From: Frigoribacterium faeni
GTDB taxonomy: Bacteria > Actinomycetota > Actinomycetes > Actinomycetales > Microbacteriaceae
NCBI RefSeq assembly: GCF_011761235.1
Contig: NZ_JAAOYW010000002.1
Coordinates: forward strand, 620,001-684,000
DNA length: 64,000 nucleotides
Reading direction: 5' to 3'
In this document: positions 50,323 to 58,088 of the stretch, one piece after another
How the letters are laid out: each line of letters opens with the position of its first letter
Numbering within the stretch: the stretch's first letter is position 1
Notes under the pieces: model-generated
Databases searched by the model: none
What the model saw: only the letters and a program-made list of their open reading frames with translations
What the model was told of the DNA's origin: nothing
Translations under genes and position numbers: made by a program

Positions 50323-50867
50323 GCGGGTACTTCTCTCCTGGTTCGGGGCTACGGAGAACCCGGACGGCAGAGAGGAGCGGGTGCCGCCTGCAGACGTCCG
50401 GGGAGGGCGTCGGCAGCGATGGCGACGAGGGGTGCAGTCGACGGCCTGGGTGTGAGCCGGCGACGGCGGTGGTGCGGAGGTGGGTGCCTCCGTGGCGCGT
50501 CCTGGGGGAGGACGGGCCTGTCGGGTGCGCCCGGTGGGTGGCCGGGCGGCGGGTGGTGCGGTCGCCGTGTGGGCCTTTCGGGGGACCGTTCGGCGACTGA
50601 TGAGAACAGTACAACGTCGTTCGGCGGCGACCCGGCCCCCGTTCGGGGGGTCGTACCCCTCCTCCGGGTCACACGCTCGCCGGAGCCCGCACGGTTGGCG
50701 GGCTCATACCCGGAGGTATCGCCCGTCGTGTCACCCGGGCGAGGGACAGACTCACCCTCGATGCCCAGGCTCACCCGCGTGCGCGCCCCGCCGACGACGC
50801 GGCGAGGGCGGCGCGGACTGCGCGGACTGCAACGACGCGTGCGACGGCGCAGGAGGCGCGGGTCGGC
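50323..50867 (-). promoter_or_regulatory. Long leader and promoter region of the glucan-synthase operon
   Basis: 545 bases between the HAD-phosphatase stop and the GT2 start, with no gene. The proximal part (50340-50590 read backwards) is C-rich with CCACC/GGTGG repeats and ends in the ribosome site CAGGAGAGAAG. The distal part contains TTGTACTGTTCTCAT as a possible promoter and several strong inverted repeats listed separately. No riboswitch class was recognised. Confidence 0.45.
50683..50719. promoter_or_regulatory. Stacked inverted repeats upstream of the glucan-synthase operon
   Basis: GAGCCCGC (50683-50690) and GCGGGCTC (50698-50705) form a perfect 8-bp stem; directly adjoining is ATACCCGGAGGTAT (50706-50719), a 5-bp dyad ATACC/GGTAT with a 4-base centre. 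The latter has the size of a repressor or activator site; the former may be the terminator of the HAD gene. Confidence 0.45.
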
Positions 50868-51758
50868 TCAGGCGCCCACGTCGCGCACCCAGCGCGCCAG
50901 GAACTCGGCCCCCGCGTCGTCGTGGATCAGCCCCGACCCGCTCGTCAGCACCGGGTACGGGGTCGACGGCACGCCGTCGGCCGGGCGCACGTCGACGTGG
51001 GCCACGTCGTGGCCGGCCGCGTGCAGCCAGTCGGCCATGGCGTAGTCGCTGCGCGAGTCGCCCACCGTGCGCCAGGCGAGCGGCAGCTCGCCGTCCTCGG
51101 CGAGCAGCTCGAGGGCGCGCTCGGCGCCGAGGTCCTTGCCGAGGCGGACCGACTCGATGTCGGTCGAGATGATCGTCGGGTCGACGCGCCACTGCACCTC
51201 GCCCCGGGCGTCGGGACGCTCGTCGTCGAGTCGCCGCACGCCGGCGCCTCGCCGGACCAGCGCCTCCATCGCCTTCTCGTCGAAGTCGCGCTGGCGGGCC
51301 AGGTAGGTGGCCGAGTCGACGCTCGTGAGCTGCTCGATCGAGACCATGGCGCGCTTGGTGTGGTCGAAGAAGACGAGGTCGGCGAACTCGGCCGTGACGA
51401 GGGCGTCCATCTCGGCGGCGAAGTCGGCGGGCATGGCCAGCGCGGAGTCGACCTGCACCTCGCTCGTGCCGTCGGGGCCGTGCTCGGGCCCGATCGAGAA
51501 CCACGACGCGCCCTTCTCGCAGATGCCGTGCACACGGGCCCCCGCGGGCAGCCCGGCGGCGATCATCGGGCCGACGACCTCGTCGCGGATGAACGCGTCC
51601 GACCGGCCCGTGTTGAACACGACCGGGATGCCGGCCGCCGCCAGGGCCACGAGGTCACGGGTGATCTGCGGCAGCGCGATGCTGCGGCTGACGGGGCTGG
51701 CGATGGGCCCGTCGACGTCGAGGAGCAGTCCGAGCGCGGGGGCGGAGGAGGAGGTCAC
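50868..51758 (-). CDS. HAD-superfamily hydrolase (phosphomannomutase/trehalose-phosphatase-like)
   Basis: 296 residues. Motif I is LLLDVDGPI (Asp nucleophile), motif II FNTGRS, and motif III/IV lies in WRTVGDSRSDYAMADWL with the paired aspartates. The middle (EKGASWFSIG..., FDEKAMEALVRR) is a C2-type cap. The second acidic residue of DxD is kept (DVD). The substrate is probably a sugar phosphate. The GTG start at 51758 has a NANNNT-type box GAGGAT 6 bases upstream. It is in line with but probably separate from the glucan operon. Confidence 0.78.
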   Translation of the reverse strand: MTSSSAPALGLLLDVDGPIASPVSRSIALPQITRDLVALAAAGIPVVFNTGRSDAFIRDEVVGPMIAAGLPAGARVHGICEKGASWFSIGPEHGPDGTSEVQVDSALAMPADFAAEMDALVTAEFADLVFFDHTKRAMVSIEQLTSVDSATYLARQRDFDEKAMEALVRRGAGVRRLDDERPDARGEVQWRVDPTIISTDIESVRLGKDLGAERALELLAEDGELPLAWRTVGDSRSDYAMADWLHAAGHDVAHVDVRPADGVPSTPYPVLTSGSGLIHDDAGAEFLARWVRDVGA

Positions 51759-51849
51759 CGGCCCATCCTCGCAGCCCTCGGCCGCTCGGCGGAGTCACGG
51801 GGCCGCCCCAGGTGGGAGGATGGGTGATCCGCACCCGAAGGAGTCCGCC

Positions 51850-52296
51850 GTGCCTCAGCTGCCCGCACCCGTGATCGCGGCGCTCGAGGCCTTCGCCGCG
51901 CCCGACGCCCGCGACGTCGTCCACGGCCTCGCCGACGACGGCGACGACGTCGGCCGCGACCGCCTCGCCGCCCTGCTCGACTCGGTCGAGTGGGTCGACA
52001 TGGGCGTCGTCCACCCGATGGCCCCCGAGCTGCGCGACCCCGAGGGCGTGCGCCGTCTGCTCACGGCGATGGGCGCCGAGGGCCGCTGCGCCGTGCTGTC
52101 GGCGAGCGGGTCGGAGGACGACCGCGACCTCGGCGGCGCCCTCGACGGCGTGCTGCAGCAGCAGTCGGGCGGGGCCCTCGTGGTCTGCCGGCCGGGGCCG
52201 CTCGCCTTCTTGGTCACCGCCTCCGGCGAGCGCTGGCTGCTCAGCGACCGCGAGCTGCCGCAGCTCACCGGGCCGCTGCCGATCATCCGCGGCTGA
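51850..52296 (+). CDS. Hypothetical protein
   Basis: 148 residues, cytoplasmic, with no recognised family. Helical first half (PAPVIAALEAFAAPDARDVVHGLADD) and a strand-rich second half with GALVVCRPGPLAFLVTASGERWLLSDREL, given as an overall hydrophobic strand pattern. The GTG start is supported by GAAGGAG 7 bases upstream. The SDR gene follows 34 bases later with its own -10 box. Confidence 0.55.
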   Translation: MPQLPAPVIAALEAFAAPDARDVVHGLADDGDDVGRDRLAALLDSVEWVDMGVVHPMAPELRDPEGVRRLLTAMGAEGRCAVLSASGSEDDRDLGGALDGVLQQQSGGALVVCRPGPLAFLVTASGERWLLSDRELPQLTGPLPIIRG

Positions 52297-52318
52297 GCGC
52301 CTGCGGGCCGGGCGTCGG

Positions 52319-52324
52319 CAGACT
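52319..52324 (+). promoter_or_regulatory. -10 box CAGACT, leaderless
   Basis: CAGACT stands 6 bases before the ATG of the SDR gene, the same box and spacing as at 17646-17651. Confidence 0.45.
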
Positions 52325-52330
52325 GGGGCG

Positions 52331-53023
52331 ATGAGCACCGACGCACCCCGCCCCACCGCCCTCGTCACCGGAGCCACCCGTGGCATCGGCCTCGCGATCG
52401 CCCGCGACCTGTCGCGCACGCACCACGTCGTGGTGCACGGCCGAGACGAGGAGGCGGTCGCCGCCCTGGCAGCCTCGCTCCCGTCGGCCTCGCCCTGGGT
52501 CGCGGACCTCGCGGGGCCGCCCTTCGAGGCGCCCGCCCTCGACCGTCTCGACGTCGTCGTGCACGCGGCCGGCGTGATCGGCGGCGACGCCGTCGAGGGC
52601 ACGAGCCGCGACGACTGGCGTCGTGTCTTCGAGGTGAACGTCTTCGCGGTGGCCGAGCTGACCCGGCAGCTGCTGCCTGCGCTGCGGGCCGCGCAGGGCA
52701 CGGTCGTGGCGATCAACAGCGGCTCGGGCTTCACGGCCGGGCCGGGCGGCAGCACGTACGCGGCGAGCAAGTTCGCGCTGCGGGCGCTGACCGACTCGCT
52801 GCGCGAGGAGGAGCGCCCGCACGGGGTGCGCGTCAGCTCGGTGCACCCGGGCCGCGTCGACACCGACATGCAGCACGAGCTGGTCGAGCGCGAGGGCGGC
52901 GTCTACGACGCCGCTCTCTACCTCGAGCCCGGGTCGGTGGCCGACGCCGTGCGGCTGGTCGTCGACCTGCCGCACGGCGCCACGGCCGAGGTGGTGTCGG
53001 TCAGGCCGACCCGCCGGGCCTGA
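52331..53023 (+). CDS. SDR family oxidoreductase
   Basis: 230 residues of the classical short-chain dehydrogenase family. ALVTGATRGIGLAIA is the TGxxxGIG cofactor loop, VVVHAAGVIGG stands at the NAG motif, INSGSGF carries the catalytic Ser, and TYAASKFALRALTD the YxxxK pair; PGRVDT follows. It should use NADP(H) on an unknown carbonyl or alcohol. The stop lies 16 bases from the convergent unknown gene. Confidence 0.88.
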   Translation: MSTDAPRPTALVTGATRGIGLAIARDLSRTHHVVVHGRDEEAVAALAASLPSASPWVADLAGPPFEAPALDRLDVVVHAAGVIGGDAVEGTSRDDWRRVFEVNVFAVAELTRQLLPALRAAQGTVVAINSGSGFTAGPGGSTYAASKFALRALTDSLREEERPHGVRVSSVHPGRVDTDMQHELVEREGGVYDAALYLEPGSVADAVRLVVDLPHGATAEVVSVRPTRRA

Positions 53024-53039
53024 GGCCCGGGCCCCGTCG

Positions 53040-53972
53040 TCAGGGCAGCGGGAGGGCCGGCCACTCGGGCAGCTGCGTCTGACGGATGGTCGCCTCCTCG
53101 AGCAGGTGGCCCGGCAGCTCGCCCTCGTACACGGCGGCGTCGATCTTGACCAGCTGCAGGGCCTCGGCGAGGTCGGCGTCGTGGTCGCTGTAGGTGCCGC
53201 TGAGCTGCATGCCGGCCGCGCTCGGGTACTCGTCGGTGACGCGGTAGCCGAGGCCGTTCCAGCGGGTGCGGACGTCGAGCTCGAAGTACTCCTGCACGTC
53301 GGCGACGTCGATGGTGCGCGACCAGACCATGGGGGTCGTCGGCGTCCAGCCGGCGGCCTCGGCGCCCTCGTCCTGGCGCACGGCGGCGACGCGCGCCCCG
53401 CCGTCGACGAAGTCGGCGATGTAGACCTCGCCGTCGTCCATGCGGGCGAGGCCGCCCACGAAGCGGCTGACGAGCCGCGGCTGGCGCACGCGCTGCTGCT
53501 CGATGCCGTCGGCGTAGATCCAGCCCCAGGCGGCCGAGTGGAAGTACGCCAGGTAGGTGCTGGTGCCGTCGGCCGAGATGCGGTGCAGCTCGGCGCCCGA
53601 GGGCACCCGGCGGTGCGGCAGCCACGAGAGGGGGATGATGTGCTCGGGGTCGGCGACGAAGCCGTCGCCGCGGAACGGCGGCCGGTCGAGGAACGGCCCG
53701 CCCGTGATGTTCTGGGTGGCCCGGTCGGGCCCTCCGGTCGCCTTCTCGAGCAGCAGGTTCGCCGTGCTCTCGAAGCGGAGCACGTCGATGTGCGGCATGT
53801 CCGCCGAGAACGGGGTCCCCGGGAAGTCGAGGCCGTGCGCCGTGATCAGCTCGCGCGGGGTGCGAGCGTGGCCCACGGCGCCCCAAGGGACGACGAAGCC
53901 GGCCACCCGGTCGTGGTCGTGGTCGTGGTACGCCGCGCTCATCTGCGGCGTGACGGCTTTCTGCAGGATCAT
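53040..53972 (-). CDS. Hypothetical protein adjoining the type VII toxin locus
   Basis: 310 residues, not recognised. No signal or membrane segment. It is rich in aromatic residues and His near the N-terminus (SAAYHDHDHDRVAGFVVPW) and has WTPTTPMVWSRTIDVADV and WNGLGYRVTDEYPSAAG further on, suggesting a globular beta-rich protein. The ATG follows GGAGGGG. It lies downstream of, and on the same strand as, the toxin and its paralogue array but is separated by a 264-base spacer with a palindrome, so membership in that locus is uncertain. Confidence 0.6.
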   Translation of the reverse strand: MILQKAVTPQMSAAYHDHDHDRVAGFVVPWGAVGHARTPRELITAHGLDFPGTPFSADMPHIDVLRFESTANLLLEKATGGPDRATQNITGGPFLDRPPFRGDGFVADPEHIIPLSWLPHRRVPSGAELHRISADGTSTYLAYFHSAAWGWIYADGIEQQRVRQPRLVSRFVGGLARMDDGEVYIADFVDGGARVAAVRQDEGAEAAGWTPTTPMVWSRTIDVADVQEYFELDVRTRWNGLGYRVTDEYPSAAGMQLSGTYSDHDADLAEALQLVKIDAAVYEGELPGHLLEEATIRQTQLPEWPALPLP

Positions 53973-54094
53973 CCGAGCCCCTCCGTGGTCGTCCGCGGCG
54001 GCGGCACTGGTTCGCCGATCGCCCCGACCAGGATGGCACAGGAGGGTCGGTGCACCGGCCCGGGGCGTCGCGGCCCCGTGCGGCTCGACGTGCT

Positions 54095-54156
54095 GACACC
54101 GCCGAGTGGACCGGACACCGCCTCAGTGGCCGGTGCCTCGTTCACTCGGCGGTGCC
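54095..54156. repeat. Long imperfect palindrome (family 1, copy 2)
   Basis: GACACCGCCGAGTGGACCGG is mirrored by the GTTCACTCGGCGGTGCC end, with inner ACACCG/CGGTG. Sequence and length match the element at 11637-11698. A GGTCGACGTGCTGACCGCC-like direct repeat of the flank occurs at 54083 and 54171. It lies at the downstream end of the toxin/immunity gene array. Confidence 0.75.
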
Positions 54157-54236
54157 GCGGGCGCCCGAGGGTCGACGTGCTGACCGCCGCCGAGCGGGCT
54201 CGTCCTCCGACGTCGGGCTCGGTGCGCGAGGGCCCG

Positions 54237-55412
54237 TCACCGCTCGAGCACCTCGACCTCGACGTCGTCGAGCTCGTCGAAGGGAACCTCCGCCGACCAG
54301 GTCCCGTCCGGCCGCCGGAGGGCCGTTCTCCGCCTGCTCGTCGAGGAGACGGCTCCCTGCAGTTCACGTCCGCTCACGACCTTGACCATGTCGCCGGCTG
54401 CCCAGACCGTTCGCAGCGTCACGACCTCGACCGGCACACCGGAGAGCCGAGCCCGCGTCCGAGCCCGCACCACGGCCTCGACCTCTGCGCGCGGCGCGTC
54501 GACGGTGCCGCCCCGCACGACGTCGTTCTGCCACCTCGCGCCGGCTGGCAGGTCACCCGTGTCGCAGAGCAGGCGCACGCCGTCGCGAACGTTCCTCTGG
54601 TCAGCAGCCAGACGGAACGGCACGCCCCTCCAGGTGACGTAGCACCCCACGGCGATCTGGTCACGGCGCACGGCTCCGCCGCTGACGGAGTACCGCGGCG
54701 CATCCGGCACGTCGACCGCCTCGATCCACCGGCAGCGCCCCGAGCCGGCGAGTCTCGACCCATCGACGCTCCCGTGACCCCGGAGGTTGCGGACGAGCCA
54801 GAGACCGGCCCGTTCGGCCAGGACCTCGACGACAGCTCGCTCATCTCGGAAGACCGCGCGCCGGTCGAGGTGCGCCTCGACCCGATCAGCCGCCAGGTCC
54901 TCTCCGTCGAGCGCTCGGAGCCAGAGGCCCGGCCGTCCGACGACGGGTCGCGCCAAGGACGACGCGAGCGGCCGCTCCTGCCCGCCGACGACGGCGACCG
55001 GGCCGCACGGCACGGCGCCGTCGGTCGCTGCCCGCCAGACATGTGTCTCGACCCGGACGTCGTCCAGATCGAGGGAGGAGACGTCTCGTATCTCGGCGCG
55101 TTCCTCGTCGAGGACGACGGCATCCGTCCTCCCCGTCAGCTCGACGTGGCGGGGCGACGTCCAGACGGTCACGCCCGGACCGGCATCAGGAGGCGACGCC
55201 ACACCCACGACGTCGACAGGCACCGTTCTCCACCGAGCACGGACCCTCCGCTGGCCGACCTCGGACACCTGCTCCAGCAACAGGTCCTGATCCGACCCGA
55301 CCTCCGGGAGGACGACGACCTCCCGGCTCAGGAGCGTCTCGGGCATGGTCACCGAGGCAGGGAGGACGCTCTCGCCGTGGACCACCCACGACTCGGAGGC
55401 GGGAACGATCAC
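54237..55412 (-). CDS. Tandem paralogue 4 of the toxin locus (candidate immunity protein)
   Basis: 391 residues of an unrecognised family shared by four adjacent genes. Common blocks: VGCYVTWRGVPFR and GVRLLCDTG in the second half, the block ARLSGVPVEVVTLRTVW about 60 residues from the end, and the terminal GTWSAEVPFDELDDVEVEV. There is no signal peptide or membrane segment, so the protein is cytoplasmic. The GTG start at 55412 follows GAGGAAGG, 54 bases after paralogue 3. Paralogue 3 is its closest relative (YVTWHGVPFR). Inference from position: protection against the toxin encoded upstream. Confidence 0.7.
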   Translation of the reverse strand: MIVPASESWVVHGESVLPASVTMPETLLSREVVVLPEVGSDQDLLLEQVSEVGQRRVRARWRTVPVDVVGVASPPDAGPGVTVWTSPRHVELTGRTDAVVLDEERAEIRDVSSLDLDDVRVETHVWRAATDGAVPCGPVAVVGGQERPLASSLARPVVGRPGLWLRALDGEDLAADRVEAHLDRRAVFRDERAVVEVLAERAGLWLVRNLRGHGSVDGSRLAGSGRCRWIEAVDVPDAPRYSVSGGAVRRDQIAVGCYVTWRGVPFRLAADQRNVRDGVRLLCDTGDLPAGARWQNDVVRGGTVDAPRAEVEAVVRARTRARLSGVPVEVVTLRTVWAAGDMVKVVSGRELQGAVSSTSRRRTALRRPDGTWSAEVPFDELDDVEVEVLER

Positions 55413-55466
55413 GCTGTGGCCCTTCCTCGCCGCAGCCGGCGCGCCTCGGCGGGGGCCCAGTCGGGA

Positions 55467-56651
55467 TCACGCATCGGCGAAGGCAGTGGTGAGGAGCTTC
55501 AGGTCCCCGTACCGGGCTGCGCCTCGCCAGGCGCCTCCGCCGACGTCGTGCAGTCGCTCGGAGACCCCGTAGCCGTCGGGTCGAGGTCCGGACGGGATCG
55601 ACCCGACGCCCTGGACGACGACCAGCCCGCCGTTCCGCCAGTCGAGGTGCGGCTCGACCAGGGTCACGGGCTCGCCTGCGAGGGTCGCCGTCGTGACCGC
55701 CGAGCCCCATCGCACGACCTCCGACTCCGGCACCTCGATCGCACCCAGACCACCGAGCGTCGGCGACCAGTCCACGACTCGCGGCAACCACGGACCGTCA
55801 CACAAGAGACGCACCATCCCCGCACCCGCCGCGACCTCCTCGTCGACCCGGAACGGCACACCGTGCCACGTCACGTACGACCCGTGCAACCACTGCCGTT
55901 CACCCGGAGCCATCACCCGTCGCTCGAACCACCGCCACGACGACAATTCCTCCGGCCTCACCCACCGACAGATGCCCCGAGACCCCGCCAACCGGCCACC
56001 ACGACGACCGTCCCGCACCCGGAACATCCGCGGGTTCGTCACCAGCACCCGACCCTCCGCCGACGCCAACGCCTCCACGAACGCGCCCTCGTACGACGCC
56101 GCCCCACGCCGGAGGACGACCTCCCCGTCCGGACGGACAGGGAACGGCTCGCCCTCCACCGGCTGCAGGACCGCCTCCCCAGACCCCTCGGCCGGGAACG
56201 CCACCGCCGACACCAAGGGCACCTCCCCGGACGCTCCGACGATGGAGACGCCGAGATCACGACGGGCATCGCCCTCTGCGGTCCATCTGACCGTCTCGAC
56301 CTGGAGCCCCGCGACCTCGGCCAGATCGACGTCGTCGATGGACACTTCGTCCCGGTCCCACCGGCTCCCGCCGACACGCTCCAGGGACGCGTCGTCTCCG
56401 CGTGAGATCACCGTCCAGAGACGAGTCAGGCCTCGCGGCCCCGGGTCCGCAGCGACGTCCAGACCTCGATAGAAGCCGCGCACGCCGCGCGACACGACCT
56501 CGTCGACCTGATCGATCATCGCCGACACCCGCGGAGGCGCAGACCCCAACCAGAGTTCGTTGCCCACCAACCCGTCAGGCAACAGCAGGCTTGCCTTCTG
56601 CCACTCGCCCCCGCTCTTCGCCCACTCGCCCGTCACGGGCAGGGAGCTCAC
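55467..56651 (-). CDS. Tandem paralogue 3 of the toxin locus (candidate immunity protein)
   Basis: 394 residues. It aligns with paralogue 4 along its length: W-x-K-S-GGEWQKASLLLP at the N-terminus, GSYVTWHGVPFRVDEE, VRLLCDGPWLP, ATLAGEPVTLVEPHLDW and the terminal GAWRGAARYGDLKLL. The GTG at 56651 is chosen because it puts the conserved Trp at the same distance from the start as in paralogue 4 and has GAGGGG 11 bases upstream; the frame is open further up through a possible paralogue fragment (to GTG 56726). No membrane segments. Confidence 0.68.
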   Translation of the reverse strand: MSSLPVTGEWAKSGGEWQKASLLLPDGLVGNELWLGSAPPRVSAMIDQVDEVVSRGVRGFYRGLDVAADPGPRGLTRLWTVISRGDDASLERVGGSRWDRDEVSIDDVDLAEVAGLQVETVRWTAEGDARRDLGVSIVGASGEVPLVSAVAFPAEGSGEAVLQPVEGEPFPVRPDGEVVLRRGAASYEGAFVEALASAEGRVLVTNPRMFRVRDGRRGGRLAGSRGICRWVRPEELSSWRWFERRVMAPGERQWLHGSYVTWHGVPFRVDEEVAAGAGMVRLLCDGPWLPRVVDWSPTLGGLGAIEVPESEVVRWGSAVTTATLAGEPVTLVEPHLDWRNGGLVVVQGVGSIPSGPRPDGYGVSERLHDVGGGAWRGAARYGDLKLLTTAFADA

Positions 56652-56687
56652 GAAGTCGACCACCCCTCGATGATGACAGGCCGACCG

Positions 56688-56741
56688 CCACGGCTCGAGC
56701 ACCTCGACATCGACGCCGACATGCACGACATCGACGCCCTC
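56688..56741 (-). pseudogene. Possible remnant of a fifth paralogue (C-terminal block)
   Basis: Directly ahead of paralogue 3, in its frame, the DNA encodes DVVHVGVDVEVLEPW, resembling DVVSVRTTAQVAGIEVELVRPW of paralogue 1. Only about 18 residues are preserved, so this is a tentative call. Confidence 0.3.
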
Positions 56742-56766
56742 GGCGTGAGCTGGGGGCCCGAGGCCG

Positions 56767-57951
56767 CTAGCCGATCATCTCGGTGCGCACGTCGACGAGG
56801 TCGTCGACGAGAACCTGCGCCGTCCACCCGCGCTCGTCGGCCGCCGGCTCGATCAGCCGTCCGGTCTCGGTGGTCCAGGCCTCGGGGACGGGTCCGTCGC
56901 CTCTCACGACCGTCGACCGGCGGGATGCCATCGATGCCCACGGCGCGTCGAGGACGACAGGTCGCCCCGCCACGAGCCCCGATGTCCGCAGTACTCGATG
57001 CGAACGGGTCTCGGGCTCGGCAGAGAGCACCGTCACTCCTGTGGAGGGGGTCACGAACGAGTACGGCTCGTCCAGGACGGGAACAGGTGTGGTGAGGTCG
57101 GTCAGACCCCAGGGCGCGTCGACAGGCGAGGCCGTGTCCGGTCGCTGCGGAAGATCGGTGAGGTGCAGTTCGTGTCCGAGAGCCCGCCCGTACCTGCCCT
57201 GCAGCAGGAACGGCGGCACGGGGTCCTGCCAGGCGCGCTCCGACGCGAAGAGCACCTCGACCCGAGCTGGATCGCACCACCATCCGCGGAGCCGCCGGGG
57301 CCAGCAGTCGGTCGAGACCTCCATCGGCCTCGCGCCGCGCCGGGCATCACGAGGAGCCCGGTTGCCCACCACCCACGACCTGCCGTCCCGCTCCGCCCAG
57401 ACCGTGACCGGCAGCCCGTCGAGCAGGCCGCCCTTCTGGATCCAGCCCAGCCGATCCCCCGGCTCGACGACCACCTCCCCGCCGCCGTCGTCCTCGAAGG
57501 CGATCGAGGTGCCGTCCCCGACCGTCCGGCTCCCGTGCGGCTCGAAGCTGCGCAGCCTCCGCAGCTCAGGACCTCGATGCACGATGCCGCCGGCGACATG
57601 CGCTGTCCCGGCCAGGACGGTGTCGGTCGTGGTCCAGGACGACACGAGCTCCGACGGGTCGTCGAGCGGCGCGACGAACCACGAGCTTCGTTCGTCCTGA
57701 GTCACGACACCGGCCCGGCGACGGAGAGCGTCCGAGCCGTAGCCGGAGACGACCACCGTCCCTGCGGCGTCCCGTCCCAGCTCCACCTCCATGCCCCGCC
57801 ACCAGGCACCCGTCCGATCCCGACGCAGCCCTTCGAGCGCGAGACCCGATGCGATCCGCTCAGGATCGAGCGCCAGCTCGAGCAGACCTCCGCGCCAGCC
57901 CACGAAGGTGCTGCCGTCGACGTGTCGGATGCCGGACGGCAGGTCACCCAT
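56767..57951 (-). CDS. Tandem paralogue 2 of the toxin locus (candidate immunity protein)
   Basis: 394 residues. Family blocks: PPFLLQGRYGRALGHELHL, GLVAGRPVVLDAPWASM and the terminal RGWTAQVLVDDLVDVRTEM; the N-terminal part has two SWFVAPLDDP/SWVVGNRAP-like half-repeats around Trp. The ATG at 57951 is preferred to an upstream GTG at 57990 because it overlaps the TGA of a paralogue remnant (ATGGGTGA), the coupling expected in this array, and gives the same length as paralogue 3. It is cytoplasmic, with no known domain. Confidence 0.7.
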   Translation of the reverse strand: MGDLPSGIRHVDGSTFVGWRGGLLELALDPERIASGLALEGLRRDRTGAWWRGMEVELGRDAAGTVVVSGYGSDALRRRAGVVTQDERSSWFVAPLDDPSELVSSWTTTDTVLAGTAHVAGGIVHRGPELRRLRSFEPHGSRTVGDGTSIAFEDDGGGEVVVEPGDRLGWIQKGGLLDGLPVTVWAERDGRSWVVGNRAPRDARRGARPMEVSTDCWPRRLRGWWCDPARVEVLFASERAWQDPVPPFLLQGRYGRALGHELHLTDLPQRPDTASPVDAPWGLTDLTTPVPVLDEPYSFVTPSTGVTVLSAEPETRSHRVLRTSGLVAGRPVVLDAPWASMASRRSTVVRGDGPVPEAWTTETGRLIEPAADERGWTAQVLVDDLVDVRTEMIG

Positions 57952-58063
57952 CGGTGACCACCGTGGACTCGACACCGTCGAGGTGGTCACGCCGCACGAG
58001 TTCGACCTCTGGGTCGGCCACCCGCGCGGTCGTCCGAACAGAGACCCGCACCTCTGTCAGCAC
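57944..58063 (-). pseudogene. Remnant of a deleted paralogue between paralogues 1 and 2
   Basis: 39 codons read VRVSVRTTARVADPEVELV joined directly to RRDHLDGVESTVVTDG and a stop. Paralogue 1 has the same two segments (VSVRTTAQVAGIEVELV and RRDHLEDVRTTVVDG) but separated by about 45 residues. The fragment is therefore the C-terminal end of another family member with an internal deletion, with its 5' part lost. Its stop overlaps the start of paralogue 2. Confidence 0.65.
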
Positions 58064-58088
58064 GTCGCGACGTCGGACGGCGCCGGCG

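Noticed and set aside
57952-57990. GTG at 57990 as the start of paralogue 2
   Set aside because: It lies within the paralogue remnant and lacks a ribosome site; the ATG at 57951 overlaps the remnant stop and matches the lengths of the other paralogues.
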